DNA of 64,000 bases, from the NCBI RefSeq assembly GCF_029382255.1, contig NZ_JARLLG010000006.1:213003-277002 (forward strand). Reading direction: 5' to 3'. Within the stretch, counting starts at the first letter, position 1. Each line of letters begins with the position of its first letter. Position numbers and translations under genes: made by a program. The notes beneath the pieces were generated by a model. That model worked only from the letters and a program-made list of their open reading frames with translations. It made no database searches and was not told the origin of the DNA. This stretch comes from Isoptericola croceus (GTDB lineage: Bacteria > Actinomycetota > Actinomycetes > Actinomycetales > Cellulomonadaceae). Shown here piece after piece: positions 23,821-32,336 of this stretch.

Positions 23821-25057
23821 GTCCCTCACCCGTCCCGTCGCCGAGGAGCCGCGCACGACGAGCGGCCCCGACGAGCGGCTGCCGTTCCCGATGCCGCGCA
23901 CGTGCCCCTTCGCGCCGCCGGACGACTACGCGCGCCTGCGCGAGCAGGACCCCGCGCCGCACGTCGAGATCCCCGGTGGACGCCCCGCCCGGCTACTGAC
24001 CCGGTACGACGACGTCCGCCGGTTCCTCGCCGACCGGACCACCAGCGCCGACGCGCGCGACGAGGCGCTGCCCGCCCTCGGGGTCGGTGAGCGGGAGGCG
24101 GCCGCCAAGTCGCGGCCGTTCATCCGCACCGACCCGCCGGACCACACCCGGCAGCGCCGGATCCTCCAGGCGCAGTTCACCGTGCGGCGCGTGGCACGCA
24201 TGGCCGACGGGATCCGGGGACGCGCCGACCGGCTGGTCGCCGAGATGCGTCCGCGCGGCCGCGCCGACGTCGTGACCGACTACGCCAACATCGTGTCCAC
24301 CTCGACCGTCCTGGGCCTGATGGGGCTCCCCGACGACGACCCCGACTTCTTCCGGGAGATCACCCGCATCTCCGGCGGGCGGCACAGCACCGAGGCCGAG
24401 GTGACGGCCGCGCTGGGCACCCTGTTCGCCACACTCGACGAGCACATCACCCTGCGCTCGCAGGAGCCGGGGGACGACCTGCTGTCCGCGCTCGTGCAGA
24501 ACCACCTGCTCACCGGCGAGGTGACCCGCCACGAGCTGCTCTCCACGCTCGGGATCACGATCATCGCGGGCCGGGAGACGACGACGTCGATGATCGCGCT
24601 GAGCACGTGGAAGCTCCTGCAGGACCCCGCCGCCCGGGCCGTCGCCGAGGCCGGTGACGACCGGATGAAGGGCCTGGTCGAGGAGCTCCTGCGGCTCCTG
24701 AGCGTCGCCGACTCCATCCCGATCCGGGTCGCCGGCGCCGACCACGACGTCGACGGCGCCACCGCGCCGATCCGCGAGGGTGACGGCGTCATCGCGCTGC
24801 TGGCGGCGGCGAACCACGACCCGGCCACGTTCAGCGACCCCGACCGCCTGATCCCGGACCGCACGCCGAACCACCACCTGGCGTTCGGGTTCGGCATCCA
24901 CCAGTGCATCGGCCAGCACCTGGCCCGCCTCGAGCTGCAGATCGCCCTGCACTCGCTGTTCTCCGGGCTGCCCGGCCTGACGCTCGCGAGCGACGACGTC
25001 GCGCTCAACAACGACGCCGCGACGTTCGGCATCGAGGAGCTGCCGGTCCGATGGTGA
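23813..25057 (+). CDS. cytochrome P450
   Basis: A 414-residue bacterial class I P450. It has the heme-ligand loop FGFGIHQCIGQHLAR (Cys near residue 366), an ExxR motif in EELLR near 285, and an I-helix GRETTT segment near 259. P450s oxidise a C-H bond using electrons from ferredoxin; the small ferredoxin at 31371 lies in the same cluster and is a candidate donor. A P450 is also present in coelibactin-type clusters, where its target is not established. It is within the rightward operon, overlapping both neighbours. Confidence 0.93.
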   Translation: MSESLTRPVAEEPRTTSGPDERLPFPMPRTCPFAPPDDYARLREQDPAPHVEIPGGRPARLLTRYDDVRRFLADRTTSADARDEALPALGVGEREAAAKSRPFIRTDPPDHTRQRRILQAQFTVRRVARMADGIRGRADRLVAEMRPRGRADVVTDYANIVSTSTVLGLMGLPDDDPDFFREITRISGGRHSTEAEVTAALGTLFATLDEHITLRSQEPGDDLLSALVQNHLLTGEVTRHELLSTLGITIIAGRETTTSMIALSTWKLLQDPAARAVAEAGDDRMKGLVEELLRLLSVADSIPIRVAGADHDVDGATAPIREGDGVIALLAAANHDPATFSDPDRLIPDRTPNHHLAFGFGIHQCIGQHLARLELQIALHSLFSGLPGLTLASDDVALNNDAATFGIEELPVRW

Positions 25058-25824
25058 ACACCGCCCCCCGCCCCTCCGTGCGCCGCTGGGTGCCTCGGCC
25101 CTCCGCCCCCGTGCGGCTGGTCTGCTTCCCCCACGCCGGCGGGGGCGCCACCGCCTACCGCGACTGGGCCGCCACGCTCCCGGACACGATCGAGGTGCTG
25201 TCGGTCCAGTACCCGGGCCGCGAGGACCGCGCCGCCGACCCCCTACCCGACTCGATGCCCGAGCTGGTCGCCGCCCTGGCGGCCGACCTGCGCCCGTTCT
25301 GGAACCGGACCACCCTCGTGTTCGGCCACAGCATGGGCGCCGCGGTGGCCTACGAGACGGTCCGTGCGCTGCGCGCGCAGGGCCTGCCCGAGCCCGACCA
25401 CCTGCTCGTCTCCGGGCGGCGCGCACCCGACCGCTTCCTCGGCGGCGACGTCCACCGGTCCGGGGAGGCCGGCCTGCGTGCCGAGCTCGAACGGCTCGGA
25501 GGAACCCCGCCGGAGGTCCTCGCGGACCCGGACCTCTCCGCGTTCGTCCTGCGGTACGTCCACCACGACTACCGCCTGATCGAGAACCACCGGCCGGAAC
25601 CCGCACCACCGCTCGGGTGCCCGCTGACGGTCGTCCTGGCCGACGACGACCCGTTGCTCCGGGCCGAGCACGTCGCGGACTGGCACCGCCTCACCACCGG
25701 GGCCACCGACGTCGTCGAGCTGCCCGGCGACCACTTCTACCTCGTCCCCCACCGCGCCGCGCTGCTGCAGGTCGTCCTGGACCGCCTGGACCCGGCGCTG
25801 ACCACCACCGGAGGCGGCCCGTGA
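25051..25824 (+). CDS. type II thioesterase
   Basis: A 257-residue external thioesterase of the GrsT/YbtT kind: FPHAGGGATAYRDW near the N-terminus, nucleophile GHSMG near residue 95 and catalytic GDHFYL near 230. These enzymes remove wrong or stalled acyl groups from carrier proteins. The ATG at 25051 overlaps the P450 stop by 7 bp; a GTG at 25054 would give a GTGA overlap and is equally possible. The stop overlaps the methyltransferase start, so it is tightly coupled within the operon. Confidence 0.93.
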   Translation: MVNTAPRPSVRRWVPRPSAPVRLVCFPHAGGGATAYRDWAATLPDTIEVLSVQYPGREDRAADPLPDSMPELVAALAADLRPFWNRTTLVFGHSMGAAVAYETVRALRAQGLPEPDHLLVSGRRAPDRFLGGDVHRSGEAGLRAELERLGGTPPEVLADPDLSAFVLRYVHHDYRLIENHRPEPAPPLGCPLTVVLADDDPLLRAEHVADWHRLTTGATDVVELPGDHFYLVPHRAALLQVVLDRLDPALTTTGGGP

Positions 25825-26516
25825 GCTACGACCAGATCGCCGAGTTCTACGATCTCGTCGCCGCCCGCCAGTCGCGCAGCACCGGCCCCGCGCTGGCCGA
25901 CGTGCTGCGCGGCCTGCCGGTCTCGCAGGCTCCGCTGGTCGAGATCGGGGCGGGCACCGGGCGCGTCACCCGGACGATCGCCGCGGCGCTCGCCGACGTC
26001 GACATCATCGCCGTCGAACCGTCGCCCTCGATGCGTGCCGTGCTCACCTCCCGCGTGTGGGCCGACCCGACGCTCCGGGCACGCGTCACCGTCAGCTCGG
26101 GGTGGGCACCGGACCTCGACCTGCCGGACTCGATCCTCGGCGCCGTCGTCTTCGGCGTCGCCGGGCACCTGGAAGAACCTCAGCGCACCGAGCTGTGGCG
26201 GCGACTGGCGGAGCGTCTTGTGCCCGGCGGGTGCCTCGTCGTCGAGCTCATGGGGTCGGACCGGCCCATGCCCCCGACCCGCACGGTGCACGAGACGGTC
26301 GGACGCCTGACCTACGAGTGGTGGGTCTCGGCCGAACCTGTGCGCGACGGCGTCGTCCGGCACGTCAACTGGTGGCGCGTCCTCGACGGGGACAGGGTGT
26401 GCCGCGAGGTCGGTGACGAGCACGTGTGGCACGTCATCAGCCCGGAGCAGCTCGCGGCGGAGAGCGGCCTGCGGGCCCGCCCGGCCGGGAGCGACCTGGT
26501 GGTGCTGGAGGCCTGA
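25821..26516 (+). CDS. class I SAM-dependent methyltransferase
   Basis: A 231-residue protein with motif I LVEIGAGTGRVT near residue 40 and an acidic EPSPSMRAVL segment. It resembles the methyltransferase domain fused to the thiazolinyl-imide reductase at 21958, suggesting duplication within the cluster. The GTG at 25821 overlaps the thioesterase stop. With the domain inside NRPS B, the cluster encodes three methyltransferases. The target (N, C or O methylation) cannot be told from sequence. It is the last gene of the rightward operon. Confidence 0.85.
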   Translation: MSYDQIAEFYDLVAARQSRSTGPALADVLRGLPVSQAPLVEIGAGTGRVTRTIAAALADVDIIAVEPSPSMRAVLTSRVWADPTLRARVTVSSGWAPDLDLPDSILGAVVFGVAGHLEEPQRTELWRRLAERLVPGGCLVVELMGSDRPMPPTRTVHETVGRLTYEWWVSAEPVRDGVVRHVNWWRVLDGDRVCREVGDEHVWHVISPEQLAAESGLRARPAGSDLVVLEA

Positions 26517-26536
26517 GGGCCCGGCGCCCCCTCAGG
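26512..26536. terminator. hairpin between converging operons
   Basis: CCTGAGGG at 26512 pairs with CCCTCAGG at 26529 across the 37-bp gap between the rightward biosynthetic operon and the leftward importer operon. It overlaps the methyltransferase stop. CAGGGC-type repeats follow to 26560. No T-run follows; strong GC hairpins without a T-run are common in high-GC actinobacteria. Confidence 0.45.
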
Positions 26537-26553
26537 GCCGGCTCAGGGCCGGT

Positions 26554-27942
26554 TCAGGGCTCGGCGATCTCGGTGGTGCGGTGGGCCCAGCGGTCCACCT
26601 CGTGGCGGTCGTGCGTGATCACCATGACGGCGGTGCCGTCCGCGCGCAGCGCGTCGACCGCCTCGAGGACGGACGTCGCCGTGGCCTCGTCCAGCGCGGA
26701 CGTGATCTCGTCGCAGATCAGGACGGCCGGCCGGCAGGCCAGCGCGCGCGCCACGGCGACGCGCTGACGCTCACCGCCGGAGAGCTCCGCGGCTCGCCGC
26801 GGCAGCATGCTCGGGTCCAGGCGGACCGCCCCGAGCAGCTCCGCGGTCTCGTCGGCCGCGCCGGCCCGCCCGCCGGCGACGAGGGCGCGGCGCAGCGTCC
26901 GTCGCACGGTCTCGGCAGGGTTGAGCGAACCGGTCGCGTCCTGGGGGACGAGCTGGACCGCACGGCGCTGGGCACCGCTGCGAGCGCCGAGCGCCGCGGG
27001 CAGCGGGCGGCCGTCCAGCTCGAGCGAGCCGCCCCGCCGGGGGTGCAGGCCGACCAGCACGCGGGCCAGCGTGCTCTTGCCGGACCCGGACGGTCCGACG
27101 ACGGCCGCCGTCGCGCCGGCGGTCAGGCGCAGGTCGACCGGGGCCAGCGCCGGACGCCCGCGGTGGGTGGCCGTCAGTCCCCGGGCCACCAGCACGTCAC
27201 GTGCCTGCCCGGCGTCGGCCCGCGGCGCGGACCTCGCGCGGTCGACGATCCCGGTCTCGCGGACGGTTCCTGCCTCGACGTGCAGGACGCGGTCCGCGAG
27301 TCGCGCGAGGGCGGAGTGGTCGTGGGTGATCAGGAGCACCGAGCAGTCGCGGCCGCGGTCGGCGACGAGCTCACCGAGGAGCTCGGCGCTGGCGGCGTCG
27401 AGCCCTGACGTCGGTTCGTCGAGCACGAGGAGGCGGGGGCGGTGGACGACGGCGAGGGCGAACGCCGCCCGGCGCACCTGCCCCCCGGAGAGCTGGTGGG
27501 GGTGGCGCCGCGCAGCACCGGCCGAGAGCCCCAGCCGGTGCAGGAGCTCGTCGACGTCCGCGCGCGCCAGCCGCTGCCCACGCTGGCGCGCGCGCTCGCG
27601 GAGCTGCGCCCCGATGCGCCACGCCGGGTCGAGCTCGACGGACGGGTCCTGCCCCAGGTAGGACACGACGTCGGTACGCAGCACGCGCTGCTCGCTGAGG
27701 TCGAACGGGTCACGGCCGGCGACCCGCACCGTCCCCGCCACCCGCTGCACGCCGGGCCGCAGGTGGCCGAGCAGCGTGGACGCCAGCGTGGTCTTGCCCG
27801 CGCCGCTGGCACCGACGAGGCCGACCACCTCACCGTCGGCGACCCGCATCGACGCGCCGTCGAGGATCCGCCGACCGCCGGCGGTCACCGTCAGTCCGTC
27901 GACGGTCACCAGCCCGGCAGGGTCGTGTCCGGTGGTGGTCAT
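26554..27942 (-). CDS. ABC importer ATPase, two fused Opp/Dpp-type nucleotide-binding domains
   Basis: A 462-residue protein with two complete ABC domains, equal to DppD and DppF fused. Domain 1 has Walker A GASGAGKTT (44-52), signature LSGGQ and Walker B LLVLDEPTSGLD. Domain 2 has Walker A GPSGSGKST near 282-290, signature LSGGERQR and ICDEITSALD. It powers the two permeases encoded just upstream. Transporters of this class carry peptides, nickel or metallophore-metal complexes such as staphylopine (Cnt) and nicotianamine-like opines. Position and the Zur-like operator upstream of the operon suggest uptake of the metal-loaded product. ATGA overlap with the permease. Confidence 0.92.
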   Translation of the reverse strand: MTTTGHDPAGLVTVDGLTVTAGGRRILDGASMRVADGEVVGLVGASGAGKTTLASTLLGHLRPGVQRVAGTVRVAGRDPFDLSEQRVLRTDVVSYLGQDPSVELDPAWRIGAQLRERARQRGQRLARADVDELLHRLGLSAGAARRHPHQLSGGQVRRAAFALAVVHRPRLLVLDEPTSGLDAASAELLGELVADRGRDCSVLLITHDHSALARLADRVLHVEAGTVRETGIVDRARSAPRADAGQARDVLVARGLTATHRGRPALAPVDLRLTAGATAAVVGPSGSGKSTLARVLVGLHPRRGGSLELDGRPLPAALGARSGAQRRAVQLVPQDATGSLNPAETVRRTLRRALVAGGRAGAADETAELLGAVRLDPSMLPRRAAELSGGERQRVAVARALACRPAVLICDEITSALDEATATSVLEAVDALRADGTAVMVITHDRHEVDRWAHRTTEIAEP

Positions 27943-28808
27943 GAGCGCTCCCTTCCCAGCCGGGTGGCGACCTGGTCCGCGACGACCGTCACGCCGACGA
28001 TGAGCAGGACGAGCAGCAGCGAGGGGACGACGACGGCCCACGGGTTCAGGGCGATCCCCGGGAGGTTCTCCTGGACCATCAGGCCCCAGTCGGGCCAGGG
28101 CGCACCGCGGCCCAGGCCGAGGAACCCGGCGGTGGCGCTCAGGTGCAGCGCCGTGGTGAACCGCAGCCCGGTCTCGGCGGCGACCGGGCGCGCCAGGTTG
28201 GGAAGGATGTCGTGCAGCAGGACGGTCCACCACCGGTCGCCGCGGGCCCGGGCGACCTCGACGTAGCCCGCGCCCGCGATCTCGCGGGCGGCGGCCCGCA
28301 GCACCCTGGCGGAGTACGGGACGCTGACGACGGCGACCCCCACCATCAGCATGAGGTCGTCCCCGGGGAAGGCCGCGGCCAGCAGGAGCAGCACGAGCAG
28401 GCCGGGCATCACGCCGAACGCGTCGACGACCCGCATGACGGCACCGCTCGCCCGGGGGAAGAGCAGCGCCGGCACGACCCCGAGCAGGATCGCGGCCACG
28501 ATGCCGAACACCGTGGCTCCCGCCGCCACCAGCACCAGACGGGCACCGCCGTGCAGCACCCGCAGGGCGACGTCACGGCCGATGCCGTCGGTGCCGAGGA
28601 GGCCCACGCCGTCCGTGCCGGGGGCGGTGTAGGGCAGGCCGGCCTGCGCGGTCGCCGACCCCGGCCACAGCGGGCCGAGGACGGCGATCACCATCACCCC
28701 GACGAGCACGCCCAGGCCCAGGGCCCGCAGCGCGGCCCATGCCCGGTGCTCGCGGGGGGTCCGCGCCGGGATGCGCACGGGGGCCACCCACCGCCGACCG
28801 CGCATCAT
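27939..28808 (-). CDS. Opp/Dpp/Nik-type ABC permease (DppC/NikC-like)
   Basis: A 289-residue inner-membrane permease of the DppC group: a soluble N-terminal stretch, one membrane helix (GLGVLVGVMVIAVLGPLW), the family segment LLGTDGIGRDV, and a BPD_transp_1 domain with an EAA-like loop (YVEVARARG) that docks the ATPase. The first ATG of an ATGATG pair at 28808 overlaps the stop of the upstream permease. It pairs with the gene at 28805-29770. Confidence 0.9.
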   Translation of the reverse strand: MMRGRRWVAPVRIPARTPREHRAWAALRALGLGVLVGVMVIAVLGPLWPGSATAQAGLPYTAPGTDGVGLLGTDGIGRDVALRVLHGGARLVLVAAGATVFGIVAAILLGVVPALLFPRASGAVMRVVDAFGVMPGLLVLLLLAAAFPGDDLMLMVGVAVVSVPYSARVLRAAAREIAGAGYVEVARARGDRWWTVLLHDILPNLARPVAAETGLRFTTALHLSATAGFLGLGRGAPWPDWGLMVQENLPGIALNPWAVVVPSLLLVLLIVGVTVVADQVATRLGRERS

Positions 28809-29770
28809 CCTCGTTCCCGGGGGTCGACGAGGCCGGCCACGAGGTCGCCGACCACCAGGCTCACCAGGGCCAGCCCGGCGAGGACCAGCGCGATGCCCTG
28901 CACCATCACCAGGTCCTGCCTCCCGACCGCCTGCTGCAGCTCCAGGCCGATCCCGGGATAGTTGAAGACCAGCTCGACCACGACGGACCCGCCGATCAGC
29001 CCGCCGAACAGCACGGCGATCACCTGGATCGCGGGCTGCACCGCGTTGGGCAGCACGTGGCGTACGGCCAGCGCACGGCCGGTTACCCCGCGGAGGCGCG
29101 CGGCCTCGACGTAGCGGCTCGAGGCGATGCCGGCCGCCGTCGAGCGCATCATGCGCGCCGTCAGGGCGAAGCCCAGCGGCACCAGGCTCAGCACCGGGAG
29201 CACCATCGCGGCAGGGGCGTCCCACGGCCGCCCCCCGAGCGGCGCCGTCGTGACCTGCGGGAACCACCCGAGCAGCGTCGAGAGCACGACGACGAGCAGC
29301 ACGGTCATGACGAACTCGGGGATCGCGGCGACCACGACGCTGGTGCCGGTCACGGCCCGGTCCGTGGGCCGCCCCGACCGCATGCCGGCCGCGAGCCCCG
29401 CCGCGACGCCGAGCGGGGCCGCGAGGACGAGCGCGACCCCGGCGAGCACGACGGAGTTCGGCAGGCGTTCGGCGACGACCTCGGCCACGGGACGTCCGGA
29501 GATGGCGCTGACCCCCAGGTCGCCTCGCACGGCACCGCCCAGCCACTCCAGGTATCGCTGGGTGGCGGAGCGGTCCAGTCCGAGGTCCGCCCGCAGCCGG
29601 GCGACGTCGGCGGGGGCGGCGTCAGGGCCCGCCAGCCGGGCCGCGGCGTCACCCGGCAGCACGTCCGTCACGGTGAAGATCACCGCGGAGAGCAGCAGCA
29701 GGGTCGCCGCGGCCAGCAGCAGGCGGCCGAGCACCCAGCGGACCCGGCCGGACAGGACGTCAGGAGTCAT
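28805..29770 (-). CDS. Opp/Dpp/Nik-type ABC permease (DppB/NikB-like)
   Basis: A 321-residue permease of the DppB group. A first helix with LLLLSAVIFTVTDVLPGD is followed by the family Asp/Leu-rich segment (ADLGLDRSATQRYLEWL) and GDLGVSAISGRPV, then the BPD_transp_1 domain with EAA loop YVEAARLRG. The ATG at 29770 gives the expected N-terminus MTPDVLSGRVRW; an in-frame start further upstream would overlap the binding-protein gene. It lies 16 bp after the substrate-binding protein. Confidence 0.9.
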   Translation of the reverse strand: MTPDVLSGRVRWVLGRLLLAAATLLLLSAVIFTVTDVLPGDAAARLAGPDAAPADVARLRADLGLDRSATQRYLEWLGGAVRGDLGVSAISGRPVAEVVAERLPNSVVLAGVALVLAAPLGVAAGLAAGMRSGRPTDRAVTGTSVVVAAIPEFVMTVLLVVVLSTLLGWFPQVTTAPLGGRPWDAPAAMVLPVLSLVPLGFALTARMMRSTAAGIASSRYVEAARLRGVTGRALAVRHVLPNAVQPAIQVIAVLFGGLIGGSVVVELVFNYPGIGLELQQAVGRQDLVMVQGIALVLAGLALVSLVVGDLVAGLVDPRERG

Positions 29771-29786
29771 GCGAGGAGGTGGACGG

Positions 29787-31370
29787 TCAGGACAGGGACG
29801 CCTCGGAGAAGTTCGGCCAGGACTGCAGCTCCACTCCCGAGACCGAGGCGGCACGAGCGCTGACCGACGGCAGGAAGACCGGCGTGATGCCGTTGCCCTC
29901 GTCCCAGATCAGCTGCTGCGCCTCGCGGGCCTTGGCGGCACGCTCCTCGCCGTCGGCGGTGCTGCGCGCAGCGAAGACCAGCTCGTCGATGTCCGGCCGG
30001 TCGAAGCCGAAGGTGCTCGGCGCTCCGGCGACCCGGGTCGAGGTGTACCCCGACAGCAGCGGGGTGGCCGGGGTGTAGCCCACGACGAAGTCCGAGGAGA
30101 AGTACGCCTCCATGTCGGAGTACAGCTGGCCCTGCGGGAGGGAGTCCAGCTCGACCTCGACGCCGATCTCGGCGAGGTGCTGGGCCACCACGGTGGACAC
30201 CTCGTTCATGCCCTCGATCTCCGAGCCCGTGGTGAGCGTGACCTTCATGCCCTCGGCGCCGGCCTGGCGCAGCAGGTCCCGGGCGGCCTCGGGGTCGTAC
30301 TCGCGCTGGGGGAGGTCCGCCGCGTAGTCGGGGAAGCCCTTGGCCGGCAGGTCGTTGCCGACCTCGCCGCGGCCGTACAGGACGGTGTCGACGATGGCCT
30401 GCCGGTCGATCGCCAGCTTGAAGGCGCGGCGCACGTCGGCGTCGTCGAACGGTTCGTGGTTCACGTTCATCGAGAAGTTCAGGGCCGTCAGGTACGGCGC
30501 CTCGGTCGACTCGACGACCACGTCGTCGTTGCCGTCGAGGGTCTGGGCCCGCACGGGCCCGATGTCGCCGGCGAAGTCGATGTCGCCGGCCTGCAGCGCC
30601 GCGACCCGGGCGTCGGTCCCCGGGATCGCACGGAGCTCGAGCCCGTCCAGCAGCGTGCCCCCGCCGTAGTAGTCGTCGAACCGGGTCAGCGCCGTTCCCT
30701 CCCCGGGGACGAACTCCGCGATCTGGAACGGGCCGCAGCTCGGGGACGCGGGGGTGAACTCCTCGGTGCCCTCGGGGACGATGAAGCTGTTCTGGCAGAG
30801 CAGCAGCGCACCGTCGGCGATCGGCTGGAGCGTGGGGAGCTCGATCGTCAGGTCGTCGAGGACGCGCGCGGAGTCGAGGTCGAAGTTCTGCCCGACGGTC
30901 TGCAGGTAGGGCAGCGCCGGCAGCACCATCGGCAGCTGGAGGGAGTGCAGGACGTCGGCTGCCGTCAGCACGCTCCCGTCGGTGAACCTCACCCCGGAGC
31001 GCAGCGTGATCGTGTAGCTCGACAGGTCGTCGGCGGCGGTGATCTGCTCCGCGACACCGAGCCGCACGCCGTCCTGGCCGCTCGGGTCGATGGCACCGAG
31101 CTGACCGTGCACCGCCCGCATCCGCACGGAGTCGAGCGCGGTCGGGCCGAGGAGGATGTTCAGGCTCTCCTGGGCGCCTGCGCCGACGAACGCCGCGCGC
31201 AGCGTCCCGCCGGCGCTTCCCCCGCCCGCCGCCGTCGGGGAGGGCGCGGGGGAGGACGGGGAGCCGGGCGAGGCGCAGGCGGTCAGGCCCGCCGCCAGTC
31301 CGAGCCCACCGGCGAGCAGCAGCCCGCGTCGAGACAGCATCGCGTCGTTCATGGTGGATCGTGGTCCCAT
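29787..31370 (-). CDS. family 5 substrate-binding lipoprotein (Opp/NikA/CntA class)
   Basis: An extracytoplasmic solute-binding protein of about 527 residues. The N-terminus has a twin-Arg-like SRRGLLLAGG stretch and a lipobox (LTAC), then a Ser/Pro/Gly-rich linker, then the SBP_bac_5 fold with VRFTDGSVLTAADVLHSL near residue 130. Family members bind peptides, nickel or metal-metallophore complexes. It is the first transporter gene after the ferredoxin. ATG 31370 abuts the ferredoxin TAG; ATGs at 31352 and 31340 would also keep the signal peptide. The link to metallophore uptake is inference from context. Confidence 0.88.
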   Translation of the reverse strand: MGPRSTMNDAMLSRRGLLLAGGLGLAAGLTACASPGSPSSPAPSPTAAGGGSAGGTLRAAFVGAGAQESLNILLGPTALDSVRMRAVHGQLGAIDPSGQDGVRLGVAEQITAADDLSSYTITLRSGVRFTDGSVLTAADVLHSLQLPMVLPALPYLQTVGQNFDLDSARVLDDLTIELPTLQPIADGALLLCQNSFIVPEGTEEFTPASPSCGPFQIAEFVPGEGTALTRFDDYYGGGTLLDGLELRAIPGTDARVAALQAGDIDFAGDIGPVRAQTLDGNDDVVVESTEAPYLTALNFSMNVNHEPFDDADVRRAFKLAIDRQAIVDTVLYGRGEVGNDLPAKGFPDYAADLPQREYDPEAARDLLRQAGAEGMKVTLTTGSEIEGMNEVSTVVAQHLAEIGVEVELDSLPQGQLYSDMEAYFSSDFVVGYTPATPLLSGYTSTRVAGAPSTFGFDRPDIDELVFAARSTADGEERAAKAREAQQLIWDEGNGITPVFLPSVSARAASVSGVELQSWPNFSEASLS

Positions 31371-31607
31371 CTAGGTCGCTTGAGCAGAGCTCGCAGGCGT
31401 GGTGACGAGACGAAGCGCTCCGGCAGGGCACCGCCCGACCGCCTCGGCGGCGGCGGCAGCGTCCTGTCTGGTCAGCTCACGGTGTGCGGCCGGCAGCAGA
31501 GACACCATGCCCAGCGTGTCGTCCTGGTCGAACAGTGCTGCCGCGACCAGCACGCAGTTCCCCGAACCGATGCACCTGGTCCGGTCGACCGCGACTCTCG
31601 CTCCCAC
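31371..31607 (-). CDS. small ferredoxin (single 3Fe-4S or 4Fe-4S cluster)
   Basis: A 78-residue ferredoxin of the P450-associated actinobacterial type: VAVDRTRCIGSGNCVLVA followed by RCPAGAL. Only three cluster cysteines are visible (CxxxxxC and CP, with Gly where a fourth would be), which suits a 3Fe-4S cluster. A GTG at 31607 is the only likely start; no clear ribosome site precedes it. The Zur-like operator lies 4-30 bp upstream. It probably delivers electrons to the P450 at 23813. Confidence 0.88.
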   Translation of the reverse strand: MGARVAVDRTRCIGSGNCVLVAAALFDQDDTLGMVSLLPAAHRELTRQDAAAAAEAVGRCPAGALRLVTTPASSAQAT

Positions 31608-31610
31608 GGA

Positions 31611-31637
31611 TGCTAATGATAATCATCCTCATCATTA
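31611..31637. promoter_or_regulatory. Zur-like operator B, upstream of ferredoxin-importer operon
   Basis: TGCTAATGATAATCA (31611-31625) matches 13 of 15 positions of the Zur-type palindrome TGATAATGATTATCA, and a wider inverted repeat TAATGAT-N10-ATCATTA spans 31614-31637. The box overlaps the stop codon of the phosphopantetheinyl transferase gene and sits directly before the ferredoxin start, so it likely controls ferredoxin, binding protein, permeases and ATPase as a separate unit. Confidence 0.7.
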
Positions 31638-32336
31638 AATACCAGGTTCTTCGGGAAAGTCCCGCACTCCGAGACGACCTCCGGCGACCGGCGCTGCCAG
31701 CACGGTGACGACGTGCCGGCCCACCACCGCCCAGCGACCGGACAACCGGGTGCGGCCGTCCGGGAGCGGGCGGGCCAGGTCGGCCACGACCGCGCCGTCG
31801 GCCGACACCGCGACGTCGACCTGGTCGGGATCGAGCCAGCCGTCCGTCGACGGGCTGAAGATCTTGAACGCCGACTCCTTGGCGCTGAAGACGATCGTCT
31901 CGGCGGGTCCTCGTGATCGCCGCCAGGTGGCGAGCCGGCGCCGCTCCGCCGAGGACAGGACCAGCTCGACGACGTCGTCGGGCAGCGGGACCGCCGGTTC
32001 GGCGTCGACCCCCACACCCAGGCAGGCGTCCGACGGCGCCACCACCGCCGCGGCGAGGCCCGCGCAGTGCGTCAGCGATCCGACGACGCCGGCCGGCCAG
32101 CGAGGACGCCGCCGCCCGTCGTGGAGGATCGGCACCGCGGGACGGCCGAGGTCCTCCAGCGCAGCGCGGGCGCACCGCCGGGCGGAGGCGAACTGTGCGC
32201 GGCGGCCGGGCACGGCCCCCGCGACGAGGGCGGGCTCCGGTGGCAGCAGGCCGTCCTCGACGATCCGGTCCGTCAACCACCCGTGGACGGCGCCGGCGTC
32301 CCCGTGGGGGAGCAGCGCGCGGTCGAGCGGCCTCAT
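31635..32336 (-). CDS. Sfp/EntD-type 4'-phosphopantetheinyl transferase
   Basis: A 233-residue protein with GVGVDAEPA near residue 105 and FSAKESAFKIFSP near 152, the two Mg/CoA-binding motifs of Sfp-superfamily transferases (EntD-like subgroup). It converts the apo carrier proteins of NRPS A and B into the active holo forms. ATG 32336 overlaps the stop of the upstream oxidase (ATGA), giving the N-terminus MRPLDRALLPHGD. The coding end runs into operator B. Confidence 0.92.
   Translation of the reverse strand: MRPLDRALLPHGDAGAVHGWLTDRIVEDGLLPPEPALVAGAVPGRRAQFASARRCARAALEDLGRPAVPILHDGRRRPRWPAGVVGSLTHCAGLAAAVVAPSDACLGVGVDAEPAVPLPDDVVELVLSSAERRRLATWRRSRGPAETIVFSAKESAFKIFSPSTDGWLDPDQVDVAVSADGAVVADLARPLPDGRTRLSGRWAVVGRHVVTVLAAPVAGGRLGVRDFPEEPGI

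Noticed and set aside
26530-26565. A short array of CAGGGC-type repeats as a possible CRISPR or VNTR.
   Set aside because: Three units of about 11 bp without spacers; better read as part of the convergent terminator region.
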